Assembly (NCBI RefSeq): GCF_000196015.1
Contig: NC_007974.2
Coordinates: forward strand, 2,480,001-2,544,000
Reading direction: 5' to 3'
From: Cupriavidus metallidurans CH34
GTDB taxonomy: Bacteria > Pseudomonadota > Gammaproteobacteria > Burkholderiales > Burkholderiaceae
Length of the DNA stretch: 64,000 bases
Below the pieces are notes generated by a model, which searched no databases, was not told the origin of the DNA, and saw only the letters and a list, made by a program, of their open reading frames with translations. The position numbers and the translations under genes were made by a program. Every line of letters starts with the position of its first letter. Position 1 is the first letter of the stretch. Below, in pieces: positions 53,558-63,370 of the stretch.

Positions 53558-54094
53558 ATCAGTCTCCTCGGGTAACTCAGGTTATTGTGATGCCACCGCG
53601 GGCCTCCCCACAGCAGCGGTACTGCAATGGACCCAATCCAGACGCATTCTATGGGCACCGCTTGCGTTCGGCCGACGCATCGAAAGAATTCAATTCCGCA
53701 GCGCAAAGGCTTCACATCAGGTTGTCTTCATCTCGTGACAGCCACGACTCGACGCGGCTGCGGCCGCCCCTCGTGGCGCAATAGGGTGCAAGGAGCCAGC
53801 CCCAGGCTTCAAACGCCCGTTCGCCACATACCGGGCGCGGCGTCCCATTGATCACGGCACGCTGCGTCACGAGCGTTCTGAGGATGCACACGCAATCACC
53901 CAGTAACGGCGCCGCCACGATGGAGGCTTTCCGTCTCAGGAATTACGACGGCGGACGAATGATCGGAACGTCGCGCGTATGGGAAACCCGATCTGGCGGC
54001 AAGTGCATCATGACCCGCCCATCGCATTGCGTGCTTGGGCATCGCCCGGGCTTTCGTCTACGTTATAAAACCAGGCCGCTTCAATGAGGGGGGC
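53558..54094. other. 537-base spacer
   Basis: No gene or clear regulatory structure is supported. It separates the divergent EF-hand and LprI-like genes and must contain their promoters. Confidence 0.5.
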
Positions 54095-54967
54095 ATGATG
54101 AAGAGGGTCACTGTGCGCTGGGCCATTCGTATGGCCATCTGCCTCGCAACCGGCCTGCTCGCGGCAGGCAACGTGAGCGCATCGGACATCATCTGCCATT
54201 CGCGCGGAACCAACGCCCCTGTGATTTGCGATGACCCCAGCGGCAACGGGATGCGCTGCTCACTGAACACCAGCAGCTCACGCGCAAGTGGCACGCGCAA
54301 TCGCCTGGTGTGCGATTCACCGGGACTGTCCGAGCGTTACGAACGCATCTATGCCGAGCAGCAAAGGATGCTGCACAAGGGCACGATCCAGAACGCCGAT
54401 ATCGTCGCCTGGCGCGCCCGGCGGGATGCCTGTGATTCGGCACGCTGCCTCGATGGCCTGTTCCACCTGTTCTGGCGGGACCGCAGTTCGATGCACAGCA
54501 CAGCGGCCGCCGCGCCGCACGTCGCAGCGAGCGCGCCATCGACCGGACGTCATGACGCGCCGCCGACACCCGCCGCGCCAGCGCAACGCGTGACAACCAT
54601 AACGGCACCTGTCCGCGCGACAGCCACCGCTGCCATCGCGCAGCCGGTTCGCACGACATCGTTTGAAACACCCGTTGCCATGTCTGTCGCCCGCGCCCCC
54701 ATCACTTCGACAACCGCTGTCGACATCTCGCTGACCGATTCGGACACGGCGACCAATGCCGACGAGTCCGGACCTGCATCACTGGCGTGGGCCAGCGCCT
54801 TGCTGGCACTGGTCATCACAGGAACCACGGCTGGAGTCCTCTGGCGCCGTCGACACGCCTACCCGCCTTATCGGCCGCCCGTGGTCATCCCTGCGGCCAT
54901 CGTGATCGTGTATGCGCTGCTGCTGGTCAACGTGTTGCTATTGCCATTCACGCTCAGCCTGAAGTGA
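54095..54967 (+). CDS. Membrane protein with LprI-like periplasmic domain
   Basis: The 290-residue protein has a signal segment (about 1-30), a Cys-rich domain (residues 31-120; CDSPGLSERYERIYAEQQRM and WRARRDACDSARCLDGLFHLF) that matches the repeat style of lysozyme-inhibitor LprI/DUF1311 proteins, a long Ala/Thr/Pro-rich linker (about 130-235) and two C-terminal membrane helices. It may protect against host lysozyme or act in envelope stress, as inferred from the domain. A GAGGGGGG site precedes the ATG at 54095. The neighbours do not indicate its role. Confidence 0.7.
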   Translation: MMKRVTVRWAIRMAICLATGLLAAGNVSASDIICHSRGTNAPVICDDPSGNGMRCSLNTSSSRASGTRNRLVCDSPGLSERYERIYAEQQRMLHKGTIQNADIVAWRARRDACDSARCLDGLFHLFWRDRSSMHSTAAAAPHVAASAPSTGRHDAPPTPAAPAQRVTTITAPVRATATAAIAQPVRTTSFETPVAMSVARAPITSTTAVDISLTDSDTATNADESGPASLAWASALLALVITGTTAGVLWRRRHAYPPYRPPVVIPAAIVIVYALLLVNVLLLPFTLSLK

Positions 54968-55060
54968 CCTTGCGGTCGACACGGCCTGCGGGGGCGATGC
55001 GAACGAAGATGGTAAATTCGGCGGAGTCCCCCGCAACTCCGCTTTTTCACGTTCCCCACC

Positions 55061-55768
55061 ATGCGTCTGGCCGGTATCTCCGCAATATCTCTCGATCTCG
55101 ACGACACCCTTTGGGCTTTCGAACCTGCCGTCGTGCGCGCGGAACAGGTCCTGCATGACTGGTTGCTGCAGCAAGCGCCCAAATCCGCACCGATCCTTTC
55201 ATCGCCCCAGGTGCTGCGTGACCTCCGCGTCCAGTTCGAGGCCATGCGCCCCGAACTGGCTGGCAACATGCGCGCGCTGCGGCTGGGCTCGATCCGGCTG
55301 GTGCTCGACATGTCGAACGAAGACCCCGGCCTTGCCGAGGCCGCCTACGACGCTTTCTACGCTGCGCGCCAGCAGGTCGATTTCTTCGACGATGCGCTGC
55401 CCGCGCTGGAATGGCTGAGCCAGCGGTTTCCACTCGTCGCGGTATCGAATGGCAATGCGAATCTCAAGCTGACTGGCGGGCACCAGTTCTTCCGGGCATC
55501 GCTGAACCCGCAGAGCTTCGGCAGCGGCAAACCCGGCGCCGCGATTTTCCACGCGGCAGCCGATGCAGCCGGATGCGCGCCCGGCCGAATGCTTCACGTC
55601 GGTGACGATCCCGACCTCGACGTAGCCGGCGCGATCGCCGCCGGCGCACAGGCCGCATGGGTGGTGCGCTCCGAAGAGGCGTCCGCCGCGCAATGGTCAC
55701 GCAGCAGCCCGCCTCCGCACCTGATCGTTCGCGATCTGCGGGCGCTGTGTCAGGCACTGGACGCCTGA
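55061..55768 (+). CDS. HAD-superfamily hydrolase
   Basis: The 235-residue protein has HAD motif I (SLDLDDTLW, nucleophile Asp and general-acid Asp), motif II (VAVSNGNANL), the Lys of motif III in SGKPGAAIF and motif IV (HVGDDPDLDVAGA). The alpha-helical cap follows motif I. It is likely a phosphatase; the substrate is not indicated. The start lacks a clear ribosome-binding site but the DxD motif is positioned correctly. Confidence 0.9.
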   Translation: MRLAGISAISLDLDDTLWAFEPAVVRAEQVLHDWLLQQAPKSAPILSSPQVLRDLRVQFEAMRPELAGNMRALRLGSIRLVLDMSNEDPGLAEAAYDAFYAARQQVDFFDDALPALEWLSQRFPLVAVSNGNANLKLTGGHQFFRASLNPQSFGSGKPGAAIFHAAADAAGCAPGRMLHVGDDPDLDVAGAIAAGAQAAWVVRSEEASAAQWSRSSPPPHLIVRDLRALCQALDA

Positions 55769-55807
55769 AGCGCGTAGAGACGTTATCGAAAGAAAACGAA
55801 ACGGCTC

Positions 55808-56833
55808 TTAGAGGAAGCGCTCCGCTTCGTCCAGCATATTGCGCACCGGGACTATCGCACTGCGCTTCACCCGCACCAGCATGAACGCCCGGACCAGCGG
55901 CGGGTCACCGGGGATGGTCGCCGACGACAGCTCGACGTCATCGCCACCCACGTCGTCATTCGTCAGCAGGACATTCATGCGGCTCAGCCGCACGTGCCGG
56001 TAATCCACCCGGAGCAATTGCCTGACATCCCCGATCACCTTGATCAGGATGTCCAGTTGGCGATCGAGCGTGCCGGTGGCCTCGGACAGCTTGGCCAGTT
56101 CGGCATCGTTGCGCGCGATTTCGGCGTCCAGTTTCGCCACCTCACCGATTGCCGGTTCCACCGCGCCGCCCACTACCGCGCCCATCCCCTTGCCTTGCGA
56201 CTCGAGCAGGCGCTGCCGCGTCTTGAGCAGTGCGATCTCCTGCTTGAGCGCATCGCGCTTCGTCAGCCTGCTGGCAATGCGCGCCATCCCCTGGATCGCC
56301 AGTTGGTCGAGCATTCGGCGCACGATCTCCTCGCGCAGCGCTGCCTCGGTCGGCTCGCACATCGTGAGTTGGTGATCGCTGAAGCTGAATGTCGTCTGCG
56401 GCACATCGGAGCGCACGGTATCGCCTTCCGTGGCCACGCCGAGCGTGTGGCGCTCCACCATGGTCATGCCGAGCACCGCGTACGCCTCATCGGCCGCCAG
56501 GTTGTTGTCGAAGAACTTGCGCAGTGTCGCGGCCCCATTCAGCGCGCGGGATACGTCGTCCGCCGTCGCAAAGCAGGCATGGATGCAGGCATCCGTGGAC
56601 CAGTCGGCCGCACATGCCTCATGAACGGCGGGCAGTTGGGCCACCAGCCCCCTGACGTATTCGAGCGCCGCGGCGGTATCGGGCGCCAGCCTCTGCTGGT
56701 AGCGCGTGGCCAACCGCAGGCGCGGATTCAACGCCGTCATGCGCTCGATTGTGTCTTCGACGTCACGTCCGCCTCTGGCGCCCCCACCGGATGCCTCGGT
56801 CCCGCGACGCCTGAACCATCTGCTGATACCCAT
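55808..56833 (-). CDS. Unrecognised cytosolic protein with coiled coil
   Basis: I do not recognise the family of this 341-residue product. It starts with a basic segment (RWFRRRG) and a Gly-rich run. It then has a helical part, a region RMLDQLAIQGMARIASRLTK and heptad-like coiled coil (about 190-260, ending LDRQLDILIKV), and a beta-rich end. There is no signal peptide or membrane helix. Its start is 23 bases after the cupin gene stop, so it is in one minus-strand operon with it. AGAGGA stands near the ATG. Confidence 0.55.
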   Translation of the reverse strand: MGISRWFRRRGTEASGGGARGGRDVEDTIERMTALNPRLRLATRYQQRLAPDTAAALEYVRGLVAQLPAVHEACAADWSTDACIHACFATADDVSRALNGAATLRKFFDNNLAADEAYAVLGMTMVERHTLGVATEGDTVRSDVPQTTFSFSDHQLTMCEPTEAALREEIVRRMLDQLAIQGMARIASRLTKRDALKQEIALLKTRQRLLESQGKGMGAVVGGAVEPAIGEVAKLDAEIARNDAELAKLSEATGTLDRQLDILIKVIGDVRQLLRVDYRHVRLSRMNVLLTNDDVGGDDVELSSATIPGDPPLVRAFMLVRVKRSAIVPVRNMLDEAERFL

Positions 56834-56856
56834 CGGATCCTCTTGTCAGTCGTGTG

Positions 56857-57192
56857 TCAGCCGTGATTCAGCAGCACGATCGTCAACAGCAGCGACGCAT
56901 CGCTGAGCGCCGCCACGTCGTGCGGCTCCCCGCCAGCGAGGTAGAGCAGATCGCCGTGTCGAAGCCGTTGGGCAACGCTGCCGAGCGTTACCTCGATTTC
57001 GCCTTCGAGACATTGAATCGTGACCGGGCCGGGTACCGCGTGCTGTGGCAGCCGCTTGCCGGCCAGCATGACGAGCCGGGCAACTTCGAGGTGGGGGGCC
57101 TTGAACAGCGCGCTACTCGGTGTTTGCGCCAGGTCCGTGCCGAGCGGCAGGACGCTCGCGGTCTGGCCAGACGAAAGATGGGGCAGTGACAT
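56857..57192 (-). CDS. Cupin-domain protein
   Basis: The 111-residue protein has the single cupin fold: APHLEVARLVMLAGKRLPQH, IQCLEGEIEVTLG and LRHGDLLYLAGGEPHDVAAL. The first motif retains one His and the second His-Asp, so a metal may bind. Small cupins often act as sensors or isomerases; no function can be given. It is first in an operon with the unknown coiled-coil protein. Confidence 0.85.
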   Translation of the reverse strand: MSLPHLSSGQTASVLPLGTDLAQTPSSALFKAPHLEVARLVMLAGKRLPQHAVPGPVTIQCLEGEIEVTLGSVAQRLRHGDLLYLAGGEPHDVAALSDASLLLTIVLLNHG

Positions 57193-57701
57193 GGATAGGG
57201 GCTCGCTGATTGGATGAACGCCGGGCGGCGCGACGCACGCCGCATGTGGCCGCTTTCAGTCTATTGCCAGAACCGGCCTGTCAGAAAGGGACGTGCGTCA
57301 AAAGACGCGCATTTCGGGGCGTCGGGGCGAATGCAGTAAACTACGCATCGTTCGCCACGCCGGACGCGGCCCATCGTGCATGTCTTTATCCGCACACGAG
57401 CCGCCGTCACGAACGTCGAAGTGGGTATCCGGCGAACACATCCCTGGGCCCTCGCGCCCGCCCCACCAGCCTGCCCGAACCTGCCAACGAGCGGTCCGGC
57501 TTGCGCCCCCTCCAGGCTTTGCCTGCCGCTTCGACCCTCGATCCGGGCCTACGCGCCGTTTGCCGCGCACGGTCTGGATAACGCCCCGCGCGCCCTGACG
57601 GGACCGCCGCACGGGACTGGAACCCCCCAGGCAACTGCCTGGCCGGTCTGCCCCTGGACGCGCTCTTGCGCCGGGCGGGACCGAATTCCGGAGGACAATC
57701 C
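57193..57701. other. 509-base spacer before the second porin
   Basis: No gene is supported. Open frames here have Pro/Arg-rich random composition. It contains the porin promoter and a GC-rich leader; the porin ribosome-binding site GGAGG lies at its end. Confidence 0.5.
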
Positions 57702-58778
57702 ATGAAGAAGTCAGCCAGCCTCTGGCTGCTTGCCGCCACCGTCGTGCCCGGCACCACTTACGCCGAATCCGGTGTGAACCTGTACGGCATCGTCAGTTCG
57801 GCGGTGCGCTATACCTCGAACCTCGATGGCCGGCATCATGACCAGGTCGCGCTCGTATCGGGCGGCATGGTAGGCAGCCGCTTCGGCCTGCGGGGCTCCG
57901 AGGACCTTGGGGGCGGCAACAGGGCCATCTTCCAGCTCGAGGCCGGCATCGGCAGCGACGATGGCCGCGCGGCCTACAACGCATTTTTCGGCCGCCAGGC
58001 CTGGGCCGGTCTCTCCGGCAACTGGGGCAGTCTGACCTTCGGGCGCCAGTACAACGCGCTCAACAACATCGGCTGGGCGTTCAATCCGCTCGATCAGGGC
58101 TGGGGCAACTTCTGGTCCGACCCGCTGTACGTCGGCGGCGACATCTTCTTCCAGGACTACCGCATCAACAACAGCGTGGTCTATCAAAACACGGTCGGCC
58201 CGTTCTCCGTCCAGCTCGACTACGGCGCGGGCGAGCAACCCGGCAACCAGAGCCGCGGCACCACGCTCGGCGGCGGCGTGAAATACCAGCAGGGACCGCT
58301 GGCGCTGGGCGTAGCCTACGACCAGCGCAGCAGCACCGATGGCACGAACACGATCCGCAATTACTCGGTGGGCGGGTCCTACGCGTTCGGCAAGGCCACG
58401 GCCTACCTGGGCCACATGGGACGTCGCGAAACAGCCAGCGATGCCTCATTCGCCACCTCGTTCATCGGCCTCGGCTATCAGCTCACCCCTGCGCTGCATC
58501 TGTCTGGCGCCTATTACCGCTACCAGCAACGCGGGGCCGTGACCACGCAGTTCCAGGAGACACCCATCCTGCTGGGCAGCGGCAACGCCGACAGCGTCGC
58601 CCTGGTCGGCGACTACGCGCTCTCCAAGCGCACCAGCCTGTACGTAGAGGCCGATGTCGTCTACGCGCGCGGCGGCACCGTCGGCCGCGAGACCGAGTAT
58701 TGGGCTGGCACGCCGGTGACCGACATCGACAGCACCACACGCGTGGGCGTCATGGTCGGCATGCGCCATCAGTTCTGA
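57702..58778 (+). CDS. Gram-negative porin (second copy)
   Basis: The 358-residue protein has a signal peptide (ending YAESG, about residue 22), the opening strand SGVNLYGIVSSAVRYTSN, GSRFGLRGSEDLGGGNRAIF and a last strand VGVMVGMRHQF with terminal Phe. It belongs to the same 16-stranded class as the porin at 37541 but differs widely in its loops. GGAGG stands eight bases before the ATG at 57702. A long inverted repeat follows its stop. Confidence 0.92.
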   Translation: MKKSASLWLLAATVVPGTTYAESGVNLYGIVSSAVRYTSNLDGRHHDQVALVSGGMVGSRFGLRGSEDLGGGNRAIFQLEAGIGSDDGRAAYNAFFGRQAWAGLSGNWGSLTFGRQYNALNNIGWAFNPLDQGWGNFWSDPLYVGGDIFFQDYRINNSVVYQNTVGPFSVQLDYGAGEQPGNQSRGTTLGGGVKYQQGPLALGVAYDQRSSTDGTNTIRNYSVGGSYAFGKATAYLGHMGRRETASDASFATSFIGLGYQLTPALHLSGAYYRYQQRGAVTTQFQETPILLGSGNADSVALVGDYALSKRTSLYVEADVVYARGGTVGRETEYWAGTPVTDIDSTTRVGVMVGMRHQF

Positions 58779-58792
58779 GCATCCGGCTGGTT

Positions 58793-58836
58793 TCCATTGG
58801 TCCCTTGGGGGGTCCCTAGGGCTTTGGACCAATGGA
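58793..58836. repeat. Long inverted repeat after the porin gene
   Basis: Eleven-base perfect arms (TCCATTGGTCC and its inverse) flank 22 bases that contain a second partial stem (CCCT/AGGG). There is no T run after it, so it is not a normal terminator. It lies 15 bases after the porin stop and 66 bases before the next gene. Confidence 0.6.
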
Positions 58837-58901
58837 GACCATACAGCGGCAGAGATAAAGTGGATCGAGCACAACGGACAGCCGCCTCGCAGGAGAACAT
58901 C

Positions 58902-59279
58902 TTGAAGCCACTGATGCGTACCGCCTTGATTGCAGTGCTGGGCCCCTGCTGGCTGGCGGCCTGCAACACCGCGCCAATCCCGCCCGGCAAACCCGTCGAT
59001 ATCTCCACTGCGCTGGAAAAGATCACCACCGACCTGTGCGCGTTCAAGCAGAAGTTCGCGCAGAAGGCACAGGGCCAGGGCGTGGCGGTGGATACCTATC
59101 GCGTCGAGCTGGCGCTGAGTGTCGACGGCGCGCGGAATCCGCCCGTGGCCGTCGCGCCGGATATCGCCTTCATGCCGACCGTGAGCTATGGCCAGACCAT
59201 CACCATCGCCAAGGACAGCAAGGTAGTGGTGACCTTCAAGGACACGGGCGCATCGAGCCTGGCGTGCGACGGCCAGTAG
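58902..59279 (+). CDS. Small lipoprotein with TTG start
   Basis: The 125-residue protein has a lipobox LAAC (Cys20) after a hydrophobic segment. The mature protein has no recognised domain but ends in a Val/Thr-rich part with two late Cys residues. I chose the TTG at 58902 because AGGAG stands seven bases before it; the first ATG in frame (58914) has no ribosome-binding site and would leave a short signal. Confidence 0.65.
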   Translation: MKPLMRTALIAVLGPCWLAACNTAPIPPGKPVDISTALEKITTDLCAFKQKFAQKAQGQGVAVDTYRVELALSVDGARNPPVAVAPDIAFMPTVSYGQTITIAKDSKVVVTFKDTGASSLACDGQ

Positions 59280-59354
59280 CGCCGCAGTCCTGAACACAGC
59301 CGTCCGCCCGGAACCAACTCGAACCACTCCAACTTACTCGCCAGGTGAACAGCC

Positions 59355-60062
59355 ATGCCAGGAAGCCAATCGGAGTCCGATGCGATGGAGCAGGCGGACG
59401 AAGGGCGCGATCCAGCCCTTAATGTCGTCGATCGTGTCGCGGAGATGTGCTTTGGGCTGTTCATGGCCCTGACGTTCGTCGGCGCGGTATCTTCGGCAAC
59501 TTCTGCAGCCTCCCCGACTTCCGGGGCCGACGCGGGCCACACGATGCTCGTCACGGCGCTTGGCTGTAATCTGGCCTGGGGGCTCGTCGACGCGATCATG
59601 TTCCTGGTACGTACCCTGGCGGATCGCGGGATGCGATTCAAGGTCGCAACGGCCGCCCGGGAGGCGCCAACCGCAACCGAGGCCGTGCGTGCCATCCGCA
59701 CCGCGCTGTCACCCAGCGCGCAGTTGCTGCTGAGTGACGCCGAGATCGACATGTTGCGTCAGCGGATGGCCAATGCCGTAGAACTCCCTGAGCGGGCGAA
59801 GCTCAATGCCCGCGACTTGCTGGGGTCCATCCGCATCTTCTTCATCGTCGTGCTGTCCACGTTTCCCGTCGCGCTGCCATTCGTGTTGCTGAGCGATGTG
59901 CCGACGGCCCTGATCGTTTCCCGCATCCTGACCCTCATCATGCTGTTCGTCGGCGGCATGGCGCTCGGTCGCCACGCGGGATTCAATGGCTGGGCCACCG
60001 GCCTTGGCATGACTGCGCTCGGTGTCGTCCTGACGATGGCCGTCATCGCCCTGGGGGGATGA
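59355..60062 (+). CDS. Multi-pass membrane protein, VIT/CCC1-like
   Basis: The 235-residue protein has five or so predicted membrane segments. The first part (NVVDRVAEMCFGLFMALTFV and TALGCNLAWGLVDAIMFLV) and the last (VLLSDVPTALIVSRILTLIMLFVGGMALGRHAG) resemble VIT1/CCC1-type ion transporters, though the match is weak. A metal transport role is possible. A ribosome-binding AGGTGA precedes the ATG. The next gene starts one base after its stop. Confidence 0.6.
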   Translation: MPGSQSESDAMEQADEGRDPALNVVDRVAEMCFGLFMALTFVGAVSSATSAASPTSGADAGHTMLVTALGCNLAWGLVDAIMFLVRTLADRGMRFKVATAAREAPTATEAVRAIRTALSPSAQLLLSDAEIDMLRQRMANAVELPERAKLNARDLLGSIRIFFIVVLSTFPVALPFVLLSDVPTALIVSRILTLIMLFVGGMALGRHAGFNGWATGLGMTALGVVLTMAVIALGG

Positions 60063-60063
60063 G

Positions 60064-60711
60064 ATGCGCCACCCGGTCGCCGCATTGGGTATCGCGCTGG
60101 CCGTATCCAGCGCGCACGCGCAGGAGGCTGCCGCGCCTGCGGCCAACGCATCGCAGGAAGCGCAGCCACCCGCCTGGAATTTCTCGCTCGCCGGCTACTG
60201 GAACATGCCGCGTCAGGAACAGAGTTACCTTTCCGCCATCGCGATCGCGGAGCGCGACAAGCTGCATCTCGAAGCGCGTGCCAACTACGAGGCCATGCAC
60301 GCGCAATCGGCCTTCGTTGGCTGGTCCTTCGCCGGCGGCGAAACATTCACCTACAAGGTGACGCCGATCATCGGCTTCGCCATGGGAAGCATCCACGGCG
60401 TGATTCCGGGGCTGGAGGCGAGTCTCGCCGCGTACAAGTTCGACTACTACATCGAAGCCGAGTACCTGACCGGCTCCGGCACGCAAACGCCAAGTTATCT
60501 CTATGCCTGGAGCGAGCTTGGGTATCGTCCGGTCGATTGGCTGCGGCTTGGCTTCGTGATGCAACGAACGCGGATCTACGGCGGCGATCGTGAGTTCCAG
60601 CGTGGCGGCCTGGTGCAACTCACGTTCAAGAACGTGACGGTCGGCTGCTACTGGTTCAATCCCGGCTCGTCCGAACAGGTGGTCATGACGAACCTCACCG
60701 TCTCGTTCTAG
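60064..60711 (+). CDS. Outer-membrane beta-barrel-like protein
   Basis: The 215-residue protein has a signal peptide (ending AHAQ, about residue 20) and then about eight amphipathic strands (FSLAGYWNMPRQEQSYLSAI, LEARANYEAMHAQSAFVGW, TYKVTPIIGFAMGSIHGVIP, SYLYAWSELGYRPVDWLRLG) ending in MTNLTVSF with terminal Phe. This is the form of small outer-membrane barrels of unknown function. It is coupled to the membrane-protein gene before it, so the pair may act across both membranes. Confidence 0.65.
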   Translation: MRHPVAALGIALAVSSAHAQEAAAPAANASQEAQPPAWNFSLAGYWNMPRQEQSYLSAIAIAERDKLHLEARANYEAMHAQSAFVGWSFAGGETFTYKVTPIIGFAMGSIHGVIPGLEASLAAYKFDYYIEAEYLTGSGTQTPSYLYAWSELGYRPVDWLRLGFVMQRTRIYGGDREFQRGGLVQLTFKNVTVGCYWFNPGSSEQVVMTNLTVSF

Positions 60712-60939
60712 TTCTCCCGCGCGCGGCAGCACGCAATGTCGTGACGCCCCAAGCCCATCCCGACGCACCACTCCGCGTTTACCCCCGGGAAATTCTCTGA
60801 CCCGTGTAAGAAGCAGGTAAGCCGAGCACCGTACCTTGTCGGCATGGTTCCCTGATGACGCTCATATTGCGCACCCCGCTGGCGTGGCGCGCGGGCGGCA
60901 CTCGGCCATGCAAAGCGCACAAGTACGCAGGAGACAGAG

Positions 60940-61245
60940 ATGAATGACGATCTGGTCGAAAGACTGAAGACCAACCCACGGTATCAACGACTCGTCCACA
61001 AGCGCTCGCGGCTTGGCTGGATACTCACGCTCGTCATGCTCGTGGTGTATTACGGCTACGTGCTGCTGATTGCCTTCGACAAGGACCTGATGGCCAAGAA
61101 GGTCGGAGACGGCGTGACCACTTGGGGCATGCCGATCGGGCTGTTCGTGATCGTCTTCACCGTCGTCATCACGGGGCTCTACGTGCGTCATGCCAACAAC
61201 ACCTATGACGAGCTCACCGAGCAGATCAAGCGGGAGGTCGCATGA
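60940..61245 (+). CDS. yjcH: DUF485 inner-membrane protein YjcH
   Basis: The 101-residue protein has two membrane helices ([20 protein letters not shown] and [19 protein letters not shown]) and the N-terminal [13 protein letters not shown] motif of DUF485. In E. coli the homolog is encoded upstream of actP in the acs-yjcH-actP operon. AGGAGA stands near the ATG. Its stop overlaps the actP start by four bases (ATGA). It may assist assembly or gating of ActP. Confidence 0.92.
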   Translation: MNDDLVERLKTNPRYQRLVHKRSRLGWILTLVMLVVYYGYVLLIAFDKDLMAKKVGDGVTTWGMPIGLFVIVFTVVITGLYVRHANNTYDELTEQIKREVA

Positions 61246-62903
61246 AAACGCATCACGTTATCGCCGCAGGCGGCGCATTGCTGTTGTCGACGGCCGCGCT
61301 GGCCGCGGGTGGTGATCTTGGACAGGCCGTCAAACAGCCCACCAACTGGACGGCCATCGGCATGTTCGTCGTGTTCGTCATCGGCACGCTGTTCATCACC
61401 AAATGGGCGGCCAAGCGGACCACGTCCGCGGCGGCGTTCTATACGGGCGGTGGTGGCATCACCGGCTTCCAGAACGGCCTGGCCATCGCTGGCGACTACA
61501 TGTCGGCAGCATCGTTCCTCGGCATTTCCGCCGCCGTGTTCGCAAACGGCTACGACGGCCTGATCTACTCGATCGGCTTCCTGGTCGGCTGGCCAATCAT
61601 CACGTTCCTGATGGCGGAGCGCCTGCGCAACCTCGGCCGTTTCACGTTTGCCGATGTGGCCGCCTACCGCTTCAAGCAGGGCCCGATCCGCGCGTTCGCG
61701 GCGTCGGGCACGCTGGTGGTGGTGGCGTTCTACCTGATCGCGCAGATGGTGGGCGCCGGGCAACTGATCAAGCTGCTGTTCGGGCTCGAGTACTGGATCG
61801 CGGTGGTGATCGTTGGCGCGCTGATGATGGTGTACGTGCTGTTCGGCGGCATGACGGCAACCACCTGGGTGCAGATCATCAAGGCTGGCCTGCTGCTGGG
61901 CGGCGCATCATTCATGGCCTTCATGGTCATGGCGCAGTTCCACTTCAGCCCCGAAGCACTGTTCGCCAAGGCCGTTGAAGTCCATGCCAAGAAGGACGCG
62001 ATCATGGGCCCGGGCACATTCATCAAGGACCCGATTTCGGCGATCTCATTCGGCATCGCGCTGATGTTCGGCACGGCCGGCCTGCCGCACGTCCTGATGC
62101 GATTCTTCACCGTGCCCAATGCCAAGGAAGCGCGCAAGTCCGTGTTCTGGGCCACCACGTGGATCGGCTACTTCTACATCCTGACGTTCATCATCGGCTT
62201 CGGCGCCATCGTGCTGGTGAGCACCAACCCGACGTTCCAGGACGGTAGCGGCAAGCTGCTCGGCGGCCTCAACATGGCGGCCGTTCACCTGGCCACTGCA
62301 GTGGGCGGCAACGTGTTCCTCGGGTTCATCTCGGCGGTGGCGTTCGCGACAATCCTGGCCGTGGTGGCCGGCCTCACGCTGGCCGGCGCGTCGGCGGTGT
62401 CGCACGACCTGTACTCCACGGTCTTCATGCACGGCAAGGCAACCAGTTCGATGGAACTGCGCGTGTCGCGCATCACCACGATCATCCTCGGCATCATCGC
62501 CGTGGTGCTCGGCATCGTCTTCGAGAAGCAGAACATCGCGTTCATGGTGTCGCTGGCGTTCGCCGTGGCGGCATCGGCCAACTTCCCGGTCCTGTTCATG
62601 TCGGTGCTGTGGAAGAACTGCACCACGCGCGGCGCGATGGTTGGCGGCTTCCTCGGCCTGCTGTCAGCCGTGATTCTGACGGTCCTGTCCCAGGCGGTGT
62701 GGGTCGACGTGTTCCACTTCAAGAATGCGCCATTCCCGTACACGTCTCCGGCGCTGTTCTCAATGACGATCGGCTTCGTCGGCATCTGGTTCTTCTCGAT
62801 CACCGACAGGTCACCCCGGGCACGTATCGACCGTGCCGGCTTCGAGGCACAGGAACTGCGTTCCGAGACCGGCATCGGCGCCGTCGGGGCCGCAAGCCAC
62901 TGA
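61242..62903 (+). CDS. actP: Cation/acetate symporter ActP
   Basis: The 553-residue sodium:solute symporter (SSS family) starts with a signal-like first helix ([20 protein letters not shown]). It has the family's central motif [22 protein letters not shown]-type helices and the later [23 protein letters not shown] and [14 protein letters not shown] segments. It takes up acetate and other short carboxylates (and in relatives pyruvate or tellurite). It overlaps the DUF485 gene by four bases, so the two are made together. Confidence 0.95.
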   Translation: MKTHHVIAAGGALLLSTAALAAGGDLGQAVKQPTNWTAIGMFVVFVIGTLFITKWAAKRTTSAAAFYTGGGGITGFQNGLAIAGDYMSAASFLGISAAVFANGYDGLIYSIGFLVGWPIITFLMAERLRNLGRFTFADVAAYRFKQGPIRAFAASGTLVVVAFYLIAQMVGAGQLIKLLFGLEYWIAVVIVGALMMVYVLFGGMTATTWVQIIKAGLLLGGASFMAFMVMAQFHFSPEALFAKAVEVHAKKDAIMGPGTFIKDPISAISFGIALMFGTAGLPHVLMRFFTVPNAKEARKSVFWATTWIGYFYILTFIIGFGAIVLVSTNPTFQDGSGKLLGGLNMAAVHLATAVGGNVFLGFISAVAFATILAVVAGLTLAGASAVSHDLYSTVFMHGKATSSMELRVSRITTIILGIIAVVLGIVFEKQNIAFMVSLAFAVAASANFPVLFMSVLWKNCTTRGAMVGGFLGLLSAVILTVLSQAVWVDVFHFKNAPFPYTSPALFSMTIGFVGIWFFSITDRSPRARIDRAGFEAQELRSETGIGAVGAASH

Positions 62904-62931
62904 TCCGCCCGGCGTCGCCCTCCCGCGGCGC

Positions 62932-63210
62932 CTACGGCAACTGCTTGCCGGGCAGCGTGGGTGTCACGCCACGCGTGCCTGCGGCGGGCACACGGCGCGT
63001 GCCGGTCGGTCTGGCGCGCGCCTTCTCCTTGCCTGACACCGGCGCAGCCAGAATGGCCTGGCCCTCGAACTGGCCGCGCGCGTCGAACGCCCCCATCCGC
63101 ACCGGTTCGCCCATGCCGCCCACCACATGCTGGGCCAGCGCGTTACCGGAACTGGCTGCCGCAAGCAGCCATGCCGCCGTCATCACACGAACGCCGCAAT
63201 CCCTTTTCAT
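62932..63210 (-). CDS. Small secreted hypothetical protein
   Basis: The 92-residue protein has a signal peptide (about 1-26, ending ALAQ). The short mature part is basic and rich in Pro, Gly and Thr. It has no recognised domain. GGAAGGA stands six bases before the ATG. It is convergent with actP. Confidence 0.55.
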   Translation of the reverse strand: MKRDCGVRVMTAAWLLAAASSGNALAQHVVGGMGEPVRMGAFDARGQFEGQAILAAPVSGKEKARARPTGTRRVPAAGTRGVTPTLPGKQLP

Positions 63211-63370
63211 TCGATCCTTCCGTATCCCTTATCGTCACGGTCGGCGAGCATAATGCGGGCGGGATGCTGGCGTTGTAATGAATTGTTATGCCCCCGCGCA
63301 AGGCCACCAGACGGCCCGAACCGGCCGCTTGCCGGCCCACCTGCGTACAATGCCGGGCTCAACTAGTGGG

